Origin: Echinicola shivajiensis
GTDB taxonomy: Bacteria > Bacteroidota > Bacteroidia > Cytophagales > Cyclobacteriaceae
DNA length: 64,000 nucleotides
Reading direction: 5' to 3'
Assembly (NCBI RefSeq): GCF_018642165.1
Contig: NZ_JAHHZM010000001.1
Coordinates: 744,001-808,000, forward strand
The notes beneath the pieces are model-generated. The model was given only the letters and a program-made list of their open reading frames with translations. It was not told the DNA's origin and did not search any database. A program made the translations under genes and the position numbers. This document shows, in pieces, positions 19,728 to 27,681 of this stretch (positions are counted from its first letter, which is position 1; the number at the start of each line of letters is the position of its first letter).

Positions 19728-20345
19728 TTATCTCAAAAGATCGAAAATGATTATCGTCTGTAGTAGCTGAGACTTAAATGGGCTCAATGATTCCGAAAGT
19801 TTGTTTAAGCCTCTGTACATCATCGTCCTAACAGTCTTCGCATTGGCCAAGCCCATGATCTCTGCAATCTCTTCATAAGGTAGCCCTTCAAAAAACCGCA
19901 TCATAATAATTTCCCTTTGTCTTACAGGCAAATCATTGCAATGTTGCTCCAACAGTTTTTTTTGATCCAAAGAAAGTTTGGAATCAATAAAATAAGAATT
20001 GGCATCTACTGATATAAAAAACGCTTCCTCTTCTTCAGGAAACATATCCACTTCTCTTCTTTCCTTTTTTAATATCTCCAGCAACTTTCTCCTCAAGCAA
20101 GCAAACAAATAGGCCCTGACTGATTTGGCTGGACTTAATTTATCACGATCATCTATCAGCTGAAAAAATATATCTTGAATGGCATCTTTAACTAAAGACT
20201 TATTTCTAGTAAACTGTCTGCCATAATTATACAATCGATCAATATTATTGGAATATACCTCAGCAAGAGCCTGATCATCGCCTTCCAAAAAAGCTAACCA
20301 CACTGTTCTTTCTCTGTCTAGGATTTCTTTCGTCACACTACTCAT
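19728..20345 (-). CDS. ECF RNA polymerase sigma factor (GAG-type PUL)
   Basis: This 205-residue sigma factor should activate the downstream susCD and lyase genes and perhaps the divergent GH88 gene. Region 2 is at about residues 20-90 (ALAEVYSNNIDRLYNYGRQF, VKDAIQDIFFQLIDD). Region 4 is at about 128-190 (LPVRQREIIMMRFFEGLPYE, EIMGLANAKTVRTMMYRGL). The inter-region linker is rich in acidic residues (FPEEEEAFF). The protein ends in a hydrophobic stretch (LLQTIIIFDLL). Its closest relative in the window is the sigma factor at 48791, which shares the GRQFT, KDAIQD and NAKTVRTM blocks. The ATG at 20345 is the natural start. Confidence 0.94.
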   Translation of the reverse strand: MSSVTKEILDRERTVWLAFLEGDDQALAEVYSNNIDRLYNYGRQFTRNKSLVKDAIQDIFFQLIDDRDKLSPAKSVRAYLFACLRRKLLEILKKERREVDMFPEEEEAFFISVDANSYFIDSKLSLDQKKLLEQHCNDLPVRQREIIMMRFFEGLPYEEIAEIMGLANAKTVRTMMYRGLNKLSESLSPFKSQLLQTIIIFDLLR

Positions 20346-20620
20346 CTATTTTAAAGATTATTTTGGCATCATTCCAAATTCATTCAAGCTAAAAAAACAA
20401 AAATATTTGGTAGATCAGGCAAATTATACAATAAAGGGGATAACTAAATCTTCATACCTTCGAATTATTAACATTAAAGCAATAATCGAACAAATTATAA
20501 AAATAAATCTATTTCAAAGTGGTCTTTTATAAAAAAAAGCCTCTACTAATACAGGATCTGTGAAATTTTATCAAATTAATCTATCTTGCAGTCCAACATA
20601 GACAATTAATAACATCACTA

Positions 20621-21853
20621 ATGAAAACAATTATTAACTTATTTTCACTTGCTATTTTTAGCATGGCTGCATTACTTAGTTCTTGCAGCAGCAAAGACAC
20701 TTCTGAAAAAAAGGAAACTTCTCCTAAATCTTCTATTACCAAGCAATTCATAAAAAACAATATTGATTTTTCTGTAAAACAATACCAACACCTTAGCACC
20801 TTGGTTCCAGAAGACAAATTGCCCAGAACCTACAATAAAGAAGAGAACAAGCTAATTACATCTGGCACATCTTGGTGGACTTCAGGTTTCTATCCTGGAA
20901 CTTTATTGTACTTATTCGAAATGTCAGGTGATTCTTCCATGTTGAAATTGGCGGAGCAAAAACTTGAAATCCTAGAAAAGGAAAAAGAAAATAAAGGCAC
21001 ACACGATTTGGGCTTTATGCTTTATTGTAGCTTTGGCAATGCTTACAGAATAACAGGAAATGAGCACTATCAAGATATTATGCTTGAAGGAGCAGAATCC
21101 CTTGCAACTAGATTCCACCCAGAAACCGGTTTAATAAAATCTTGGGACCATGGCAAATGGCAATACCCTGTAATCATTGATAATATGATGAACCTGGAGT
21201 TTTTATTCTGGGCAGCCAATGCTAGTGGAAATGAGGATTTCAAAAATATAAACCTTTCTCATGCCGACAGCACAATGAAACATCATTATAGAAAGGATTA
21301 CAGTTCTTTCCATGTGGTAGATTATAGCATCGAAAATGGCCAACCAGTAGGTAAACAAACAGCTCAAGGAAAAGCTGATGATTCTGCATGGTCCCGTGGT
21401 CAAGCGTGGGGATTATATGGTTACACCGTCATGTTTAGAGAGACCAAAGACCCCAAGTACTTAAACCAAGCAGAACATATTGCTGACTACACCCTCAATC
21501 ATCCTAATATGCCTGAAGACCTTATTCCATATTGGGATTATGATGCTCCTGCTTCGGACAGCACTTTACGAGATGTATCCGCAGCAGCTGTTAATGCTTC
21601 AGCATTATTAGAATTGAGCAAATACACACAAGATTCAAAAAAATCAAACAGCTATAAAAATGCAGCCGAAAAAATGTTAATTAGCATGTCTTCAGCACCA
21701 TATATTGCTGAGGAAGGACAAAACGGAGGCTTCATCCTTAAGCACAGTGTAGGTTCAATTCCCCATAATTCTGAAATTGACGTTCCATTAACTTATGCCG
21801 ATTATTACTATATCGAAGCGTTAAAAAGGTATCAAGATTGGTTTCTAAATTAA
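20621..21853 (+). CDS. GH88 unsaturated glucuronyl hydrolase lipoprotein
   Basis: This 410-residue hydrolase removes the 4,5-unsaturated uronic acid that lyases leave at the non-reducing end of oligosaccharides. A lipoprotein signal ends in LLSSC (Cys near 22), placing it on a membrane facing the periplasm or surface. The alpha6/alpha6 barrel shows the two conserved acidic residues of the family: Asp near 129 in THDLGFML and Asp near 187 in VIIDNMMNLEFLFWAA. GQAWGLYGYTVMFRET is also typical. Length is normal for the family. It is divergent from the sigma gene across 275 bases and is followed by a strong terminator at 21876. It links naturally to the PL8 and heparinase-like lyases. Confidence 0.95.
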   Translation: MKTIINLFSLAIFSMAALLSSCSSKDTSEKKETSPKSSITKQFIKNNIDFSVKQYQHLSTLVPEDKLPRTYNKEENKLITSGTSWWTSGFYPGTLLYLFEMSGDSSMLKLAEQKLEILEKEKENKGTHDLGFMLYCSFGNAYRITGNEHYQDIMLEGAESLATRFHPETGLIKSWDHGKWQYPVIIDNMMNLEFLFWAANASGNEDFKNINLSHADSTMKHHYRKDYSSFHVVDYSIENGQPVGKQTAQGKADDSAWSRGQAWGLYGYTVMFRETKDPKYLNQAEHIADYTLNHPNMPEDLIPYWDYDAPASDSTLRDVSAAAVNASALLELSKYTQDSKKSNSYKNAAEKMLISMSSAPYIAEEGQNGGFILKHSVGSIPHNSEIDVPLTYADYYYIEALKRYQDWFLN

Positions 21854-21875
21854 TTTAAATCATAGAAACACCTTC

Positions 21876-21919
21876 AATGCTGACATCAACTATTACTGTT
21901 TTTGTCAGCATTTTTTTTT
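21876..21919 (+). terminator. Rho-independent terminator after the GH88 gene
   Basis: Arms AATGCTGAC (21876-21884) and GTCAGCATT (21904-21912) pair perfectly, and a nine-base T run starts at 21911 and reaches 21919. It lies 31 bases before the GH20 start, so GH20 would need readthrough or its own promoter. Confidence 0.88.
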
Positions 21920-21949
21920 CAACAAACTACAACCCAAAAGGAAATCGGT

Positions 21950-23528
21950 ATGAAAACCTTTAAACTAATATTTCTTTTCAACCTTCTTTGTCAACTTGCC
22001 CTGGCGCAGGTGATTCCTCCCATCATCCCTGTTCCTTATTCATTTGAAGGTGGTAGGGATATTTTTACCTTAAATGAAAACACTCCCATCCAATACTTGG
22101 ATGAGAGCTTAAAAGATGAAGCTCATTTTCTTCAAAAAGAACTTTTAAGAAAAAACAAGCTACCACTTTCATTGACAAAAACTAGTAAGGCCCCAGCCCT
22201 CCATACTTCTAAACATATCCTCATTGGGGGAGAAAACATATCAATTAACTATTGAAACCGACCAAATTCAAATCACTGCCAATGATGAGGAGGGTGTATT
22301 TCATGGAATGATCTCCCTTCTACAAATCATCGATCAATCCGAAGTTAATGACAATGGATTGTCCATACTAGGTTGGAAAGTTAAGGATAGCCCTCGGTAT
22401 GGTTGGAGGGGATTTATGCTTGATGAATCCAGGCACTTTTTCGGGGTAGATAAAGTAAAGTCAATTTTAGATTGGATGGCTTATTACAAGCTCAACAAAT
22501 TCCACTGGCACCTAACAGATTCACCAGGATGGAGAATAGAAATCCAAAAATATCCAAAACTGGCCTTAGTAGGGGGAATCGGTAACCATGGGAATCCATA
22601 TGCACCAAGTCAATATTACACGCAGGAAGAAATCAAAGAAATAGTAAGCTATGCAAATGAAAGAAAAATAGAAGTCATTCCAGAAATAGATATGCCTGGA
22701 CATGCTACGGCGGCTAATAAGGCCTATCCAGAATTTAGCGGTGGAGGATCCGAAAAACACCCTGAATTCACCTTTCACCCTGGCAAAGAGGAAACATACC
22801 AGTACCTCACTGACATACTTCGTGAAATAAACGCCCTGTTCCCTAGTCAAATGATCCATTTGGGAGGAGATGAAGTAAGTTTTGGTAATCAACAATGGGC
22901 AAGTGATCCATTTATCAAGGATCTCAGGCAGCAACAGAACTTGAGCAACTTAAAAGAAGTGGAAGACTATTTCATAAAAAGGATGGCCGACTCCTTGTTC
23001 TCTCTCAATAATAAAATCTTGGCATGGGATGAAATGGCTGAGGCTGGATTACCAACCGAAAAAAGCATCCTATTATGGTGGAGACATGACAAACCAGAAC
23101 AGTTGCTTAAACTGCTCGAAAACAATATCTCTACTGTAATATGTCCTAGAATACCTTTATATTTCGATTTTGTCCAAGAGGAAACACATAGATATGGAAG
23201 AAAATGGGGCGGCAACTTCAACCCTCTTCAAAGCGTTTACGAATTCGATATTTCTAGATTAGACATCCCTGAAGACAAAGCAGATTTAATCTTAGGTCTC
23301 CAGGCTAATCTTTGGACAGAAACAGTGTCGAATGAGGAAAGATTAGACTTTCTGGTATTCCCAAGAATTGCTGCAATGGCCGAAGCAGTTTGGAGTCAAG
23401 AAAACAAACGAAACTATGAGGATTTCAGTCAAAGACTTAAAAAACACTTCAAATTATATAAAGATAGCGGGTTATATTTCTACGACCCTTTTGACCCTGA
23501 CAATCATCCTGAACCGACTATCAAGTAG
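21950..23528 (+). pseudogene. GH20 beta-N-acetylhexosaminidase interrupted by a one-base frameshift
   Basis: The gene encodes a secreted exo-hexosaminidase releasing terminal GlcNAc or GalNAc. The ATG at 21950 gives a signal peptide ending CQLALAQ, then a GH20 N-terminal domain up to HILIGGEN, where the frame runs to a stop at 22253-22255. The continuation (KTYQLTIETDQIQITANDEE, then the TIM barrel with HLGGDEVSFG holding the Asp-Glu catalytic pair near residue 307, and GLQANLWTE) is in the +2 frame. One extra G in the GGGGG run at 22226-22230 restores ILIGGEKTYQLTI exactly. Apart from this the protein is full length (about 525 residues). It may be a true lesion, a phase-variable G run or a homopolymer sequencing error. 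Confidence 0.88.
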
Positions 23529-23555
23529 TTTTCTGATGCTAAAAAACTCTCTTTC

Positions 23556-23608
23556 AATTATATCAAAAAGGCTAAGTTTAATATCAGCTTAGCCTTTTTG
23601 ATATAATT
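23556..23608. terminator. Bidirectional terminator between GH20 and DUF1080 genes
   Basis: A perfect 21-bp inverted repeat (23556-23576 with 23588-23608) has an 11-base loop and contains A and T runs at both outer ends (AAAAAGGCTAAG / CTTAGCCTTTTT). It sits between convergent genes and should serve both strands. Confidence 0.9.
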
Positions 23609-24484
23609 TTATTTATGTGTCTTTCTAGCTCTCAGCAAGCCTAACACTTCTTTAAGTTTGGATTGGTCATCCATATAAGGCGCTAAATCAAATAATTCAA
23701 CAGTTCTAAAATCAATGGGATGGCTTTCACTTTGAAGAGAAATAAAACCTTCTTTAATCAGCTGACCGTCTTTCTTTACCGCTGGATCAAAGTTATCTAC
23801 ATTTCCACCCCCGATTTGCGGGTCGAAATAAGTCAAAACCGTATCCCCTTCTACAATATGATGAACTATTGAATCACCCAACACCAAAAAATCAGCTGAG
23901 ACCCACTGTTCTCCGTGATAGGTTTTAGAAGAAGAGCTCACACAATGTGGAGTAAAAAGCTCGCCATCCATAACTACATTTGTGCCTGGCGTACAAAGAT
24001 TACTTGTAGTTCGGTCATGAGTACCATCTCCACCCAAAAGCTGACCTTCAATTGAAATAGGGAAATTCTGATCAACCCCCATTGTTCTTGGATCCTGGCC
24101 ATGAAGCATTGCTCCACTGTTCCTAAGTGCCCATCCTTCTCCTCCAGGAGCTTGCTCCCCAACAAATCTGTATTCTAAATGAAGTAAATAAGCAGAGAAG
24201 GATTTATCATAAAAGATATGTCCATATTGGTAATTAAAATCATCGTATTCATCATACCTGACCTTCATCATACCATCCTCAATACGGAAAGTATTTGCAT
24301 AATTTTCATCCAATTCATGTTTGGCAATTTTAATCCTCCAGTTATCAAAACTCTCACCATTGAACAGGCTTTGCCATTCCTGATCAACCGCCTCTGCTGT
24401 AATGTTTTCCTTCTTATTGCCTGAACAGGCAAAAAAAGACATAGCAAATCCCATTACCACAATGGGCAAAACTAAATTCTTCAT
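23609..24484 (-). CDS. DUF1080 (3-keto-disaccharide hydrolase fold) lipoprotein
   Basis: This lipoprotein of about 291 residues has a concanavalin-like DUF1080 domain. Members are annotated as 3-keto-disaccharide hydrolases, acting on sugars oxidised at C3. The lipobox is SFFACSG (Cys near 20). The domain begins WQSLFNGESFDNW and includes the conserved GEGWALRNSGAMLHGQDP and ISIEGQLLGGDG blocks. I chose the ATG at 24484 because it gives a normal lipoprotein signal; the frame is open another 25 residues upstream. It converges on GH20 through a shared terminator and is next to the GAG-type PUL, but no oxidoreductase partner is nearby, so a role in that pathway is only suggested by position. Confidence 0.87.
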   Translation of the reverse strand: MKNLVLPIVVMGFAMSFFACSGNKKENITAEAVDQEWQSLFNGESFDNWRIKIAKHELDENYANTFRIEDGMMKVRYDEYDDFNYQYGHIFYDKSFSAYLLHLEYRFVGEQAPGGEGWALRNSGAMLHGQDPRTMGVDQNFPISIEGQLLGGDGTHDRTTSNLCTPGTNVVMDGELFTPHCVSSSSKTYHGEQWVSADFLVLGDSIVHHIVEGDTVLTYFDPQIGGGNVDNFDPAVKKDGQLIKEGFISLQSESHPIDFRTVELFDLAPYMDDQSKLKEVLGLLRARKTHK

Positions 24485-24584
24485 AAATGTATTTGTTAAA
24501 ATATAATTCCTAAAAAGAAATAGAAAGAACTTTATGTTCAAAACATGGCTAAAGTACATAAAATAGGAATAGAATTAAAACCCA

Positions 24585-26180
24585 TTATTTCTCAATAGAT
24601 AAAGGAAGGTGAATAGTAAAAGTAGAACCTTTCCCTAATTCGGATTTAAAAGAAACTTTTCCACCTACTAACTCAATAAATTTCTGAGTAATCATCAGGC
24701 CTAGGCCAGATCCCTTTTCATATTTGTGCGAATTCGAAGCCCTATAAAAGGGTTTAAATAGGTTTTTCTTATCCTCATCAGAAATACCTTCTCCAAAATC
24801 CTGCACACACAGATTCAGTTCATCATCCAATAAATAGGTTTTGACAACTGGTTTCAAATCCCGGCTACCATACTTCAGTGCATTTTCAACCAGATTAAAT
24901 AAAGACTGCCTGACCAAATCCTCATCTAAGGATATTTTAAAATCTTCCTGTAAATCAATATCTAAAAATATAAGATCTTGATCTAAATAGTTCTCAAGAA
25001 CAGTGTTGAGGTAGTTGTTGAGATATTTCTTTTTTAATTTTACCTGAATAACACCTTGGTTAATTTTTTCTAGGTTCAATAAATTATTCAGCAAGGTATT
25101 CATTCGATCGGCCTCACCATTGATCCTTTTGAAATGCTTGTTAAACTTCTCCCTCGAAGGAAATTTATCAGTATTTCTTTCCAGTTCAATTTTACAGATC
25201 TCTACACTGGATTTAATTGTAGAAAGTGGCGTTTTAAATTCATGGGAAGTAATTGAAATAAACTGGGACTTTGAACTATTCAACTCCTTTTCTTTCTGTA
25301 AAGCAAACTTCTGAGTAGACTTTAGCTTTTCTTCCTTTGAAATATCTCTAGATACTGCTAATAATGCTTCCACATCTCCATTTTCATTTTTTATCGGACT
25401 AAAAACAGTATCAAACCAAAGCTTTTTCCCAGACTTGGTCTCAATTTCAAACTGACCTCTATTGTCTTGATTCGAAAATAAAGTAATTCTCTCTTTCCGA
25501 CCATTTAAAAATTTGTCCAAAAACAGTTCCTTGTTATTTCTATCAGGACAAAATCCCAAAATCTCCCTAAAAGAAGAAGAGGAATAAATTGGTTCGAATT
25601 CCTTATCAAAAACACAAATTATATCAGTAGCCTCTTCTAAAAAATTAACAAAAGAATATTTTTTATCAGAAATCTCAGAAGACAACTTCTTAAATTGATA
25701 ATCACCAGCCGACCTTAATATTATCCTCAAACAATTGACCGTATTATTCAAATACTTCTTTAGTTGATCTTGCCTAGTGAGTTTTGGCCCCATCATAACA
25801 AGCACTAAACACACCCCCTGTTTTATTCCTATTGAGCTCAGTGCATAAGTCCATTCCAAAATTTCATTCTTAGTGTCAAATTTCAATTTATCAAAAATCA
25901 ATTCAACTCCACCATTGTTCAAATTGGACTTCCTAACAATTTTATTGATTATAGCTTTTAATGGGAATTTCTGTTCTGAAAATTCCGAAAAAAAGTAGCG
26001 AAGCACCTCGCCGTTTTTAGTATCAAGAAGAATTGATCCAACAAAATTTGAATCACTAGCTTCTTTAGCTAAGTCCAATACATCTTGAAATGAATCTTGA
26101 ATATTTCCCTTTTCAAGGAACATTTGCTGCACCTTGAAAATTTGTTGAAAATAATATAATTCAAAATCGTTACTTGTCAA
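24585..26180 (-). CDS. Soluble PAS-domain sensor histidine kinase
   Basis: This is a 531-residue kinase with no membrane span or signal peptide, so it should sense a cytoplasmic cue. The N-terminal region (about 20-160) looks like a GAF-type sensor. A PAS domain (about 185-285) contains DIICVFDKEFEPIYSSSSF and ends AVSRDIS. The HisKA domain has the phosphorylated His near 313 in SHEFKTPLSTIKSSV. The HATPase domain shows the N box NLVENALKYGS, the G1 box DFGEGISD and the G2 box GSGLGLMI. The start is uncertain: TTG at 26180, or ATG at 26123 with AAGG upstream. It is divergent from a LytTR regulator gene 600 bases away; the two are a plausible pair. Confidence 0.92.
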   Translation of the reverse strand: MTSNDFELYYFQQIFKVQQMFLEKGNIQDSFQDVLDLAKEASDSNFVGSILLDTKNGEVLRYFFSEFSEQKFPLKAIINKIVRKSNLNNGGVELIFDKLKFDTKNEILEWTYALSSIGIKQGVCLVLVMMGPKLTRQDQLKKYLNNTVNCLRIILRSAGDYQFKKLSSEISDKKYSFVNFLEEATDIICVFDKEFEPIYSSSSFREILGFCPDRNNKELFLDKFLNGRKERITLFSNQDNRGQFEIETKSGKKLWFDTVFSPIKNENGDVEALLAVSRDISKEEKLKSTQKFALQKEKELNSSKSQFISITSHEFKTPLSTIKSSVEICKIELERNTDKFPSREKFNKHFKRINGEADRMNTLLNNLLNLEKINQGVIQVKLKKKYLNNYLNTVLENYLDQDLIFLDIDLQEDFKISLDEDLVRQSLFNLVENALKYGSRDLKPVVKTYLLDDELNLCVQDFGEGISDEDKKNLFKPFYRASNSHKYEKGSGLGLMITQKFIELVGGKVSFKSELGKGSTFTIHLPLSIEK

Positions 26181-26780
26181 TTTATGTCAGATTTAACATT
26201 TTAATTAAAAATGGGTGGCTATCTTTTATATCAAAACCAATATTTATCATCCAACTGGTGATTTTACAAAGGGCATTCTAGACTTTGGAACAAGATCGAC
26301 CTACTTTTATACAATAAACATCCATCATAATATGTCGTAACCTCCCTCTCCTTAATCTCCAATATAACTATTACAGCTATTTTCATTATAAACTCTAGGT
26401 AAATAATAATTACTTAAATTTAATTATATGCTCATACCACAGTTTTATTTAAATCACAAATTTAGGATTTTTTTAAAAATTCAGTGCAATAACGAACATT
26501 TAACTACTTAAATTCGACATTTATAATGAAATAAATAAAAACTCAACCAAATATCAGGAATTGCACATTTAGTGAATTTCACTAGGGAATTTTAGTCATC
26601 TATAAAAACTATTCGTGTTGTAATTATTCAAAAAATAGACTAATATGCAGTAAAGTCCTTTAAACCCCAATAGTCAATTTATTAAAACCGATGTGCTACC
26701 TTGCTGTGAAATCTATTAATTCAAATAATTGAATTAAATATTTTTTTTAATTAAGGACCCGAGATTGCTTATTTTAAATT
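26181..26780. other. 600-base AT-rich divergent intergenic region
   Basis: This region lies between the histidine kinase (minus) and the LytTR regulator (plus). No open frame with recognisable product, RNA gene or GC-rich terminator is visible. It should hold promoters for both genes. The one clear structure is the dyad at 26716-26737, listed separately. Confidence 0.5.
26716..26737 (+). promoter_or_regulatory. Dyad upstream of the LytTR regulator gene
   Basis: TTAATTCAA (26716-26724) and TTGAATTAA (26729-26737) form a perfect 9-bp inverted repeat with a four-base spacer, 44 bases before the ATG at 26781. It could be an operator for autoregulation. Its low GC content and the T run just after it (from 26741) mean an AT-rich transcript hairpin is the other option. 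Confidence 0.35.
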
Positions 26781-27521
26781 ATGAAGAAACAAATACTGAT
26801 CGTCGAAGATAACTTTGAGCTTGCTGACAATACCAAAGACCTATTAGAATCTGAAGGTTACGAAGTATGTGAAATCTTAGATTCTGAGAATAGAATAGAG
26901 GATGTGCTGTATGAAAATTCCCCAACCGCCATTCTTTTAGATATCCATTTAAATGGAGAAAGAAACGGCATAGACATAGCCCACAATATCCGCGAAAAAT
27001 TCAATATTCCAGTGATTTTTTTCACTTCTGCGTCCGATAAGGAGACTATTGAGAAAGTAAAAGCTGTTTCTCCTGAGGGATATATTCTAAAACCCTTTAC
27101 CAAGGACACACTTGTCACATCTCTAGAGCTAGCCATTAGTAATTTTGAGACAAAATCTAACAATAAAGTTTCTGAGCTTATTTTTCAGGACCGAATCATA
27201 AAAGGATCTATTTTCATCAGGGACAAGGGCTACCTTAAAAAGGTAAACATTCAGGAAATAGACTGGATAAAAGCTGATGGCTCATATACTCATATATGCA
27301 CTGAAGACCAAACCATATATACTCTCAGAAATTTAATCAAGGAGGTGATCAATAAGCTTCCATCTGTGCTTTTCTGCAAAGTCAATAAGGCTTATATTGT
27401 TAATTTAGACAAAATTGAAGCACTAAACTCGAAAGAAATAATTATCAAGGGACAAAACATTCCAGTTGGAAGGAATTATTATCAAAACATATTATCAAGA
27501 CTAAACCAAGTGACCCGATAA
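26781..27521 (+). CDS. LytTR-family response regulator
   Basis: This 246-residue regulator has a receiver domain (about 4-120) and a LytTR DNA-binding domain (about 145-243). The receiver shows the acidic pair in IVEDN, the phosphorylated Asp near 54 in LLDIHLNGERNGID, the conserved Thr in FFTSAS and the Lys in ILKPF. The LytTR part contains EIDWIKADGSYTHICTEDQ and FCKVNKAYIVNLDKIEAL, typical of the family, which binds direct repeats rather than palindromes. The divergent kinase at 24585 is the likely partner. It converges on the T9SS adhesin operon, from which a terminator separates it; regulation of that operon is possible but not shown. Confidence 0.94.
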   Translation: MKKQILIVEDNFELADNTKDLLESEGYEVCEILDSENRIEDVLYENSPTAILLDIHLNGERNGIDIAHNIREKFNIPVIFFTSASDKETIEKVKAVSPEGYILKPFTKDTLVTSLELAISNFETKSNNKVSELIFQDRIIKGSIFIRDKGYLKKVNIQEIDWIKADGSYTHICTEDQTIYTLRNLIKEVINKLPSVLFCKVNKAYIVNLDKIEALNSKEIIIKGQNIPVGRNYYQNILSRLNQVTR

Positions 27522-27535
27522 AAAAAACAATAAAT

Positions 27536-27584
27536 AAGGGAGTTAATTCAAACCTATGGACTTTAGGATTAGCTCCCTTTTCCT
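27536..27584 (+). terminator. Rho-independent terminator after the LytTR gene
   Basis: Arms at 27536-27547 and 27568-27579 (AAGGGAGTTAAT with ATTAGCTCCCTT, one G-U pair) are followed by a short T-rich tract. It lies 15 bases after the stop codon and separates this gene from the convergent adhesin operon. Confidence 0.75.
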
Positions 27585-27681
27585 TTGCATTAATCTGATG
27601 CTGAGATACAAAGGCGTTTTTCTTAACAAAGTTGGTTAGCAATTTACTATAGGTTTTAACAGGTAAAAGACTTTCAGCAGA

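Noticed and set aside
22224-23528. A separate GH20 gene starting at TTG 22224
   Set aside because: It lacks a signal peptide and the N-terminal domain; one G restores continuity with the frame starting at 21950.
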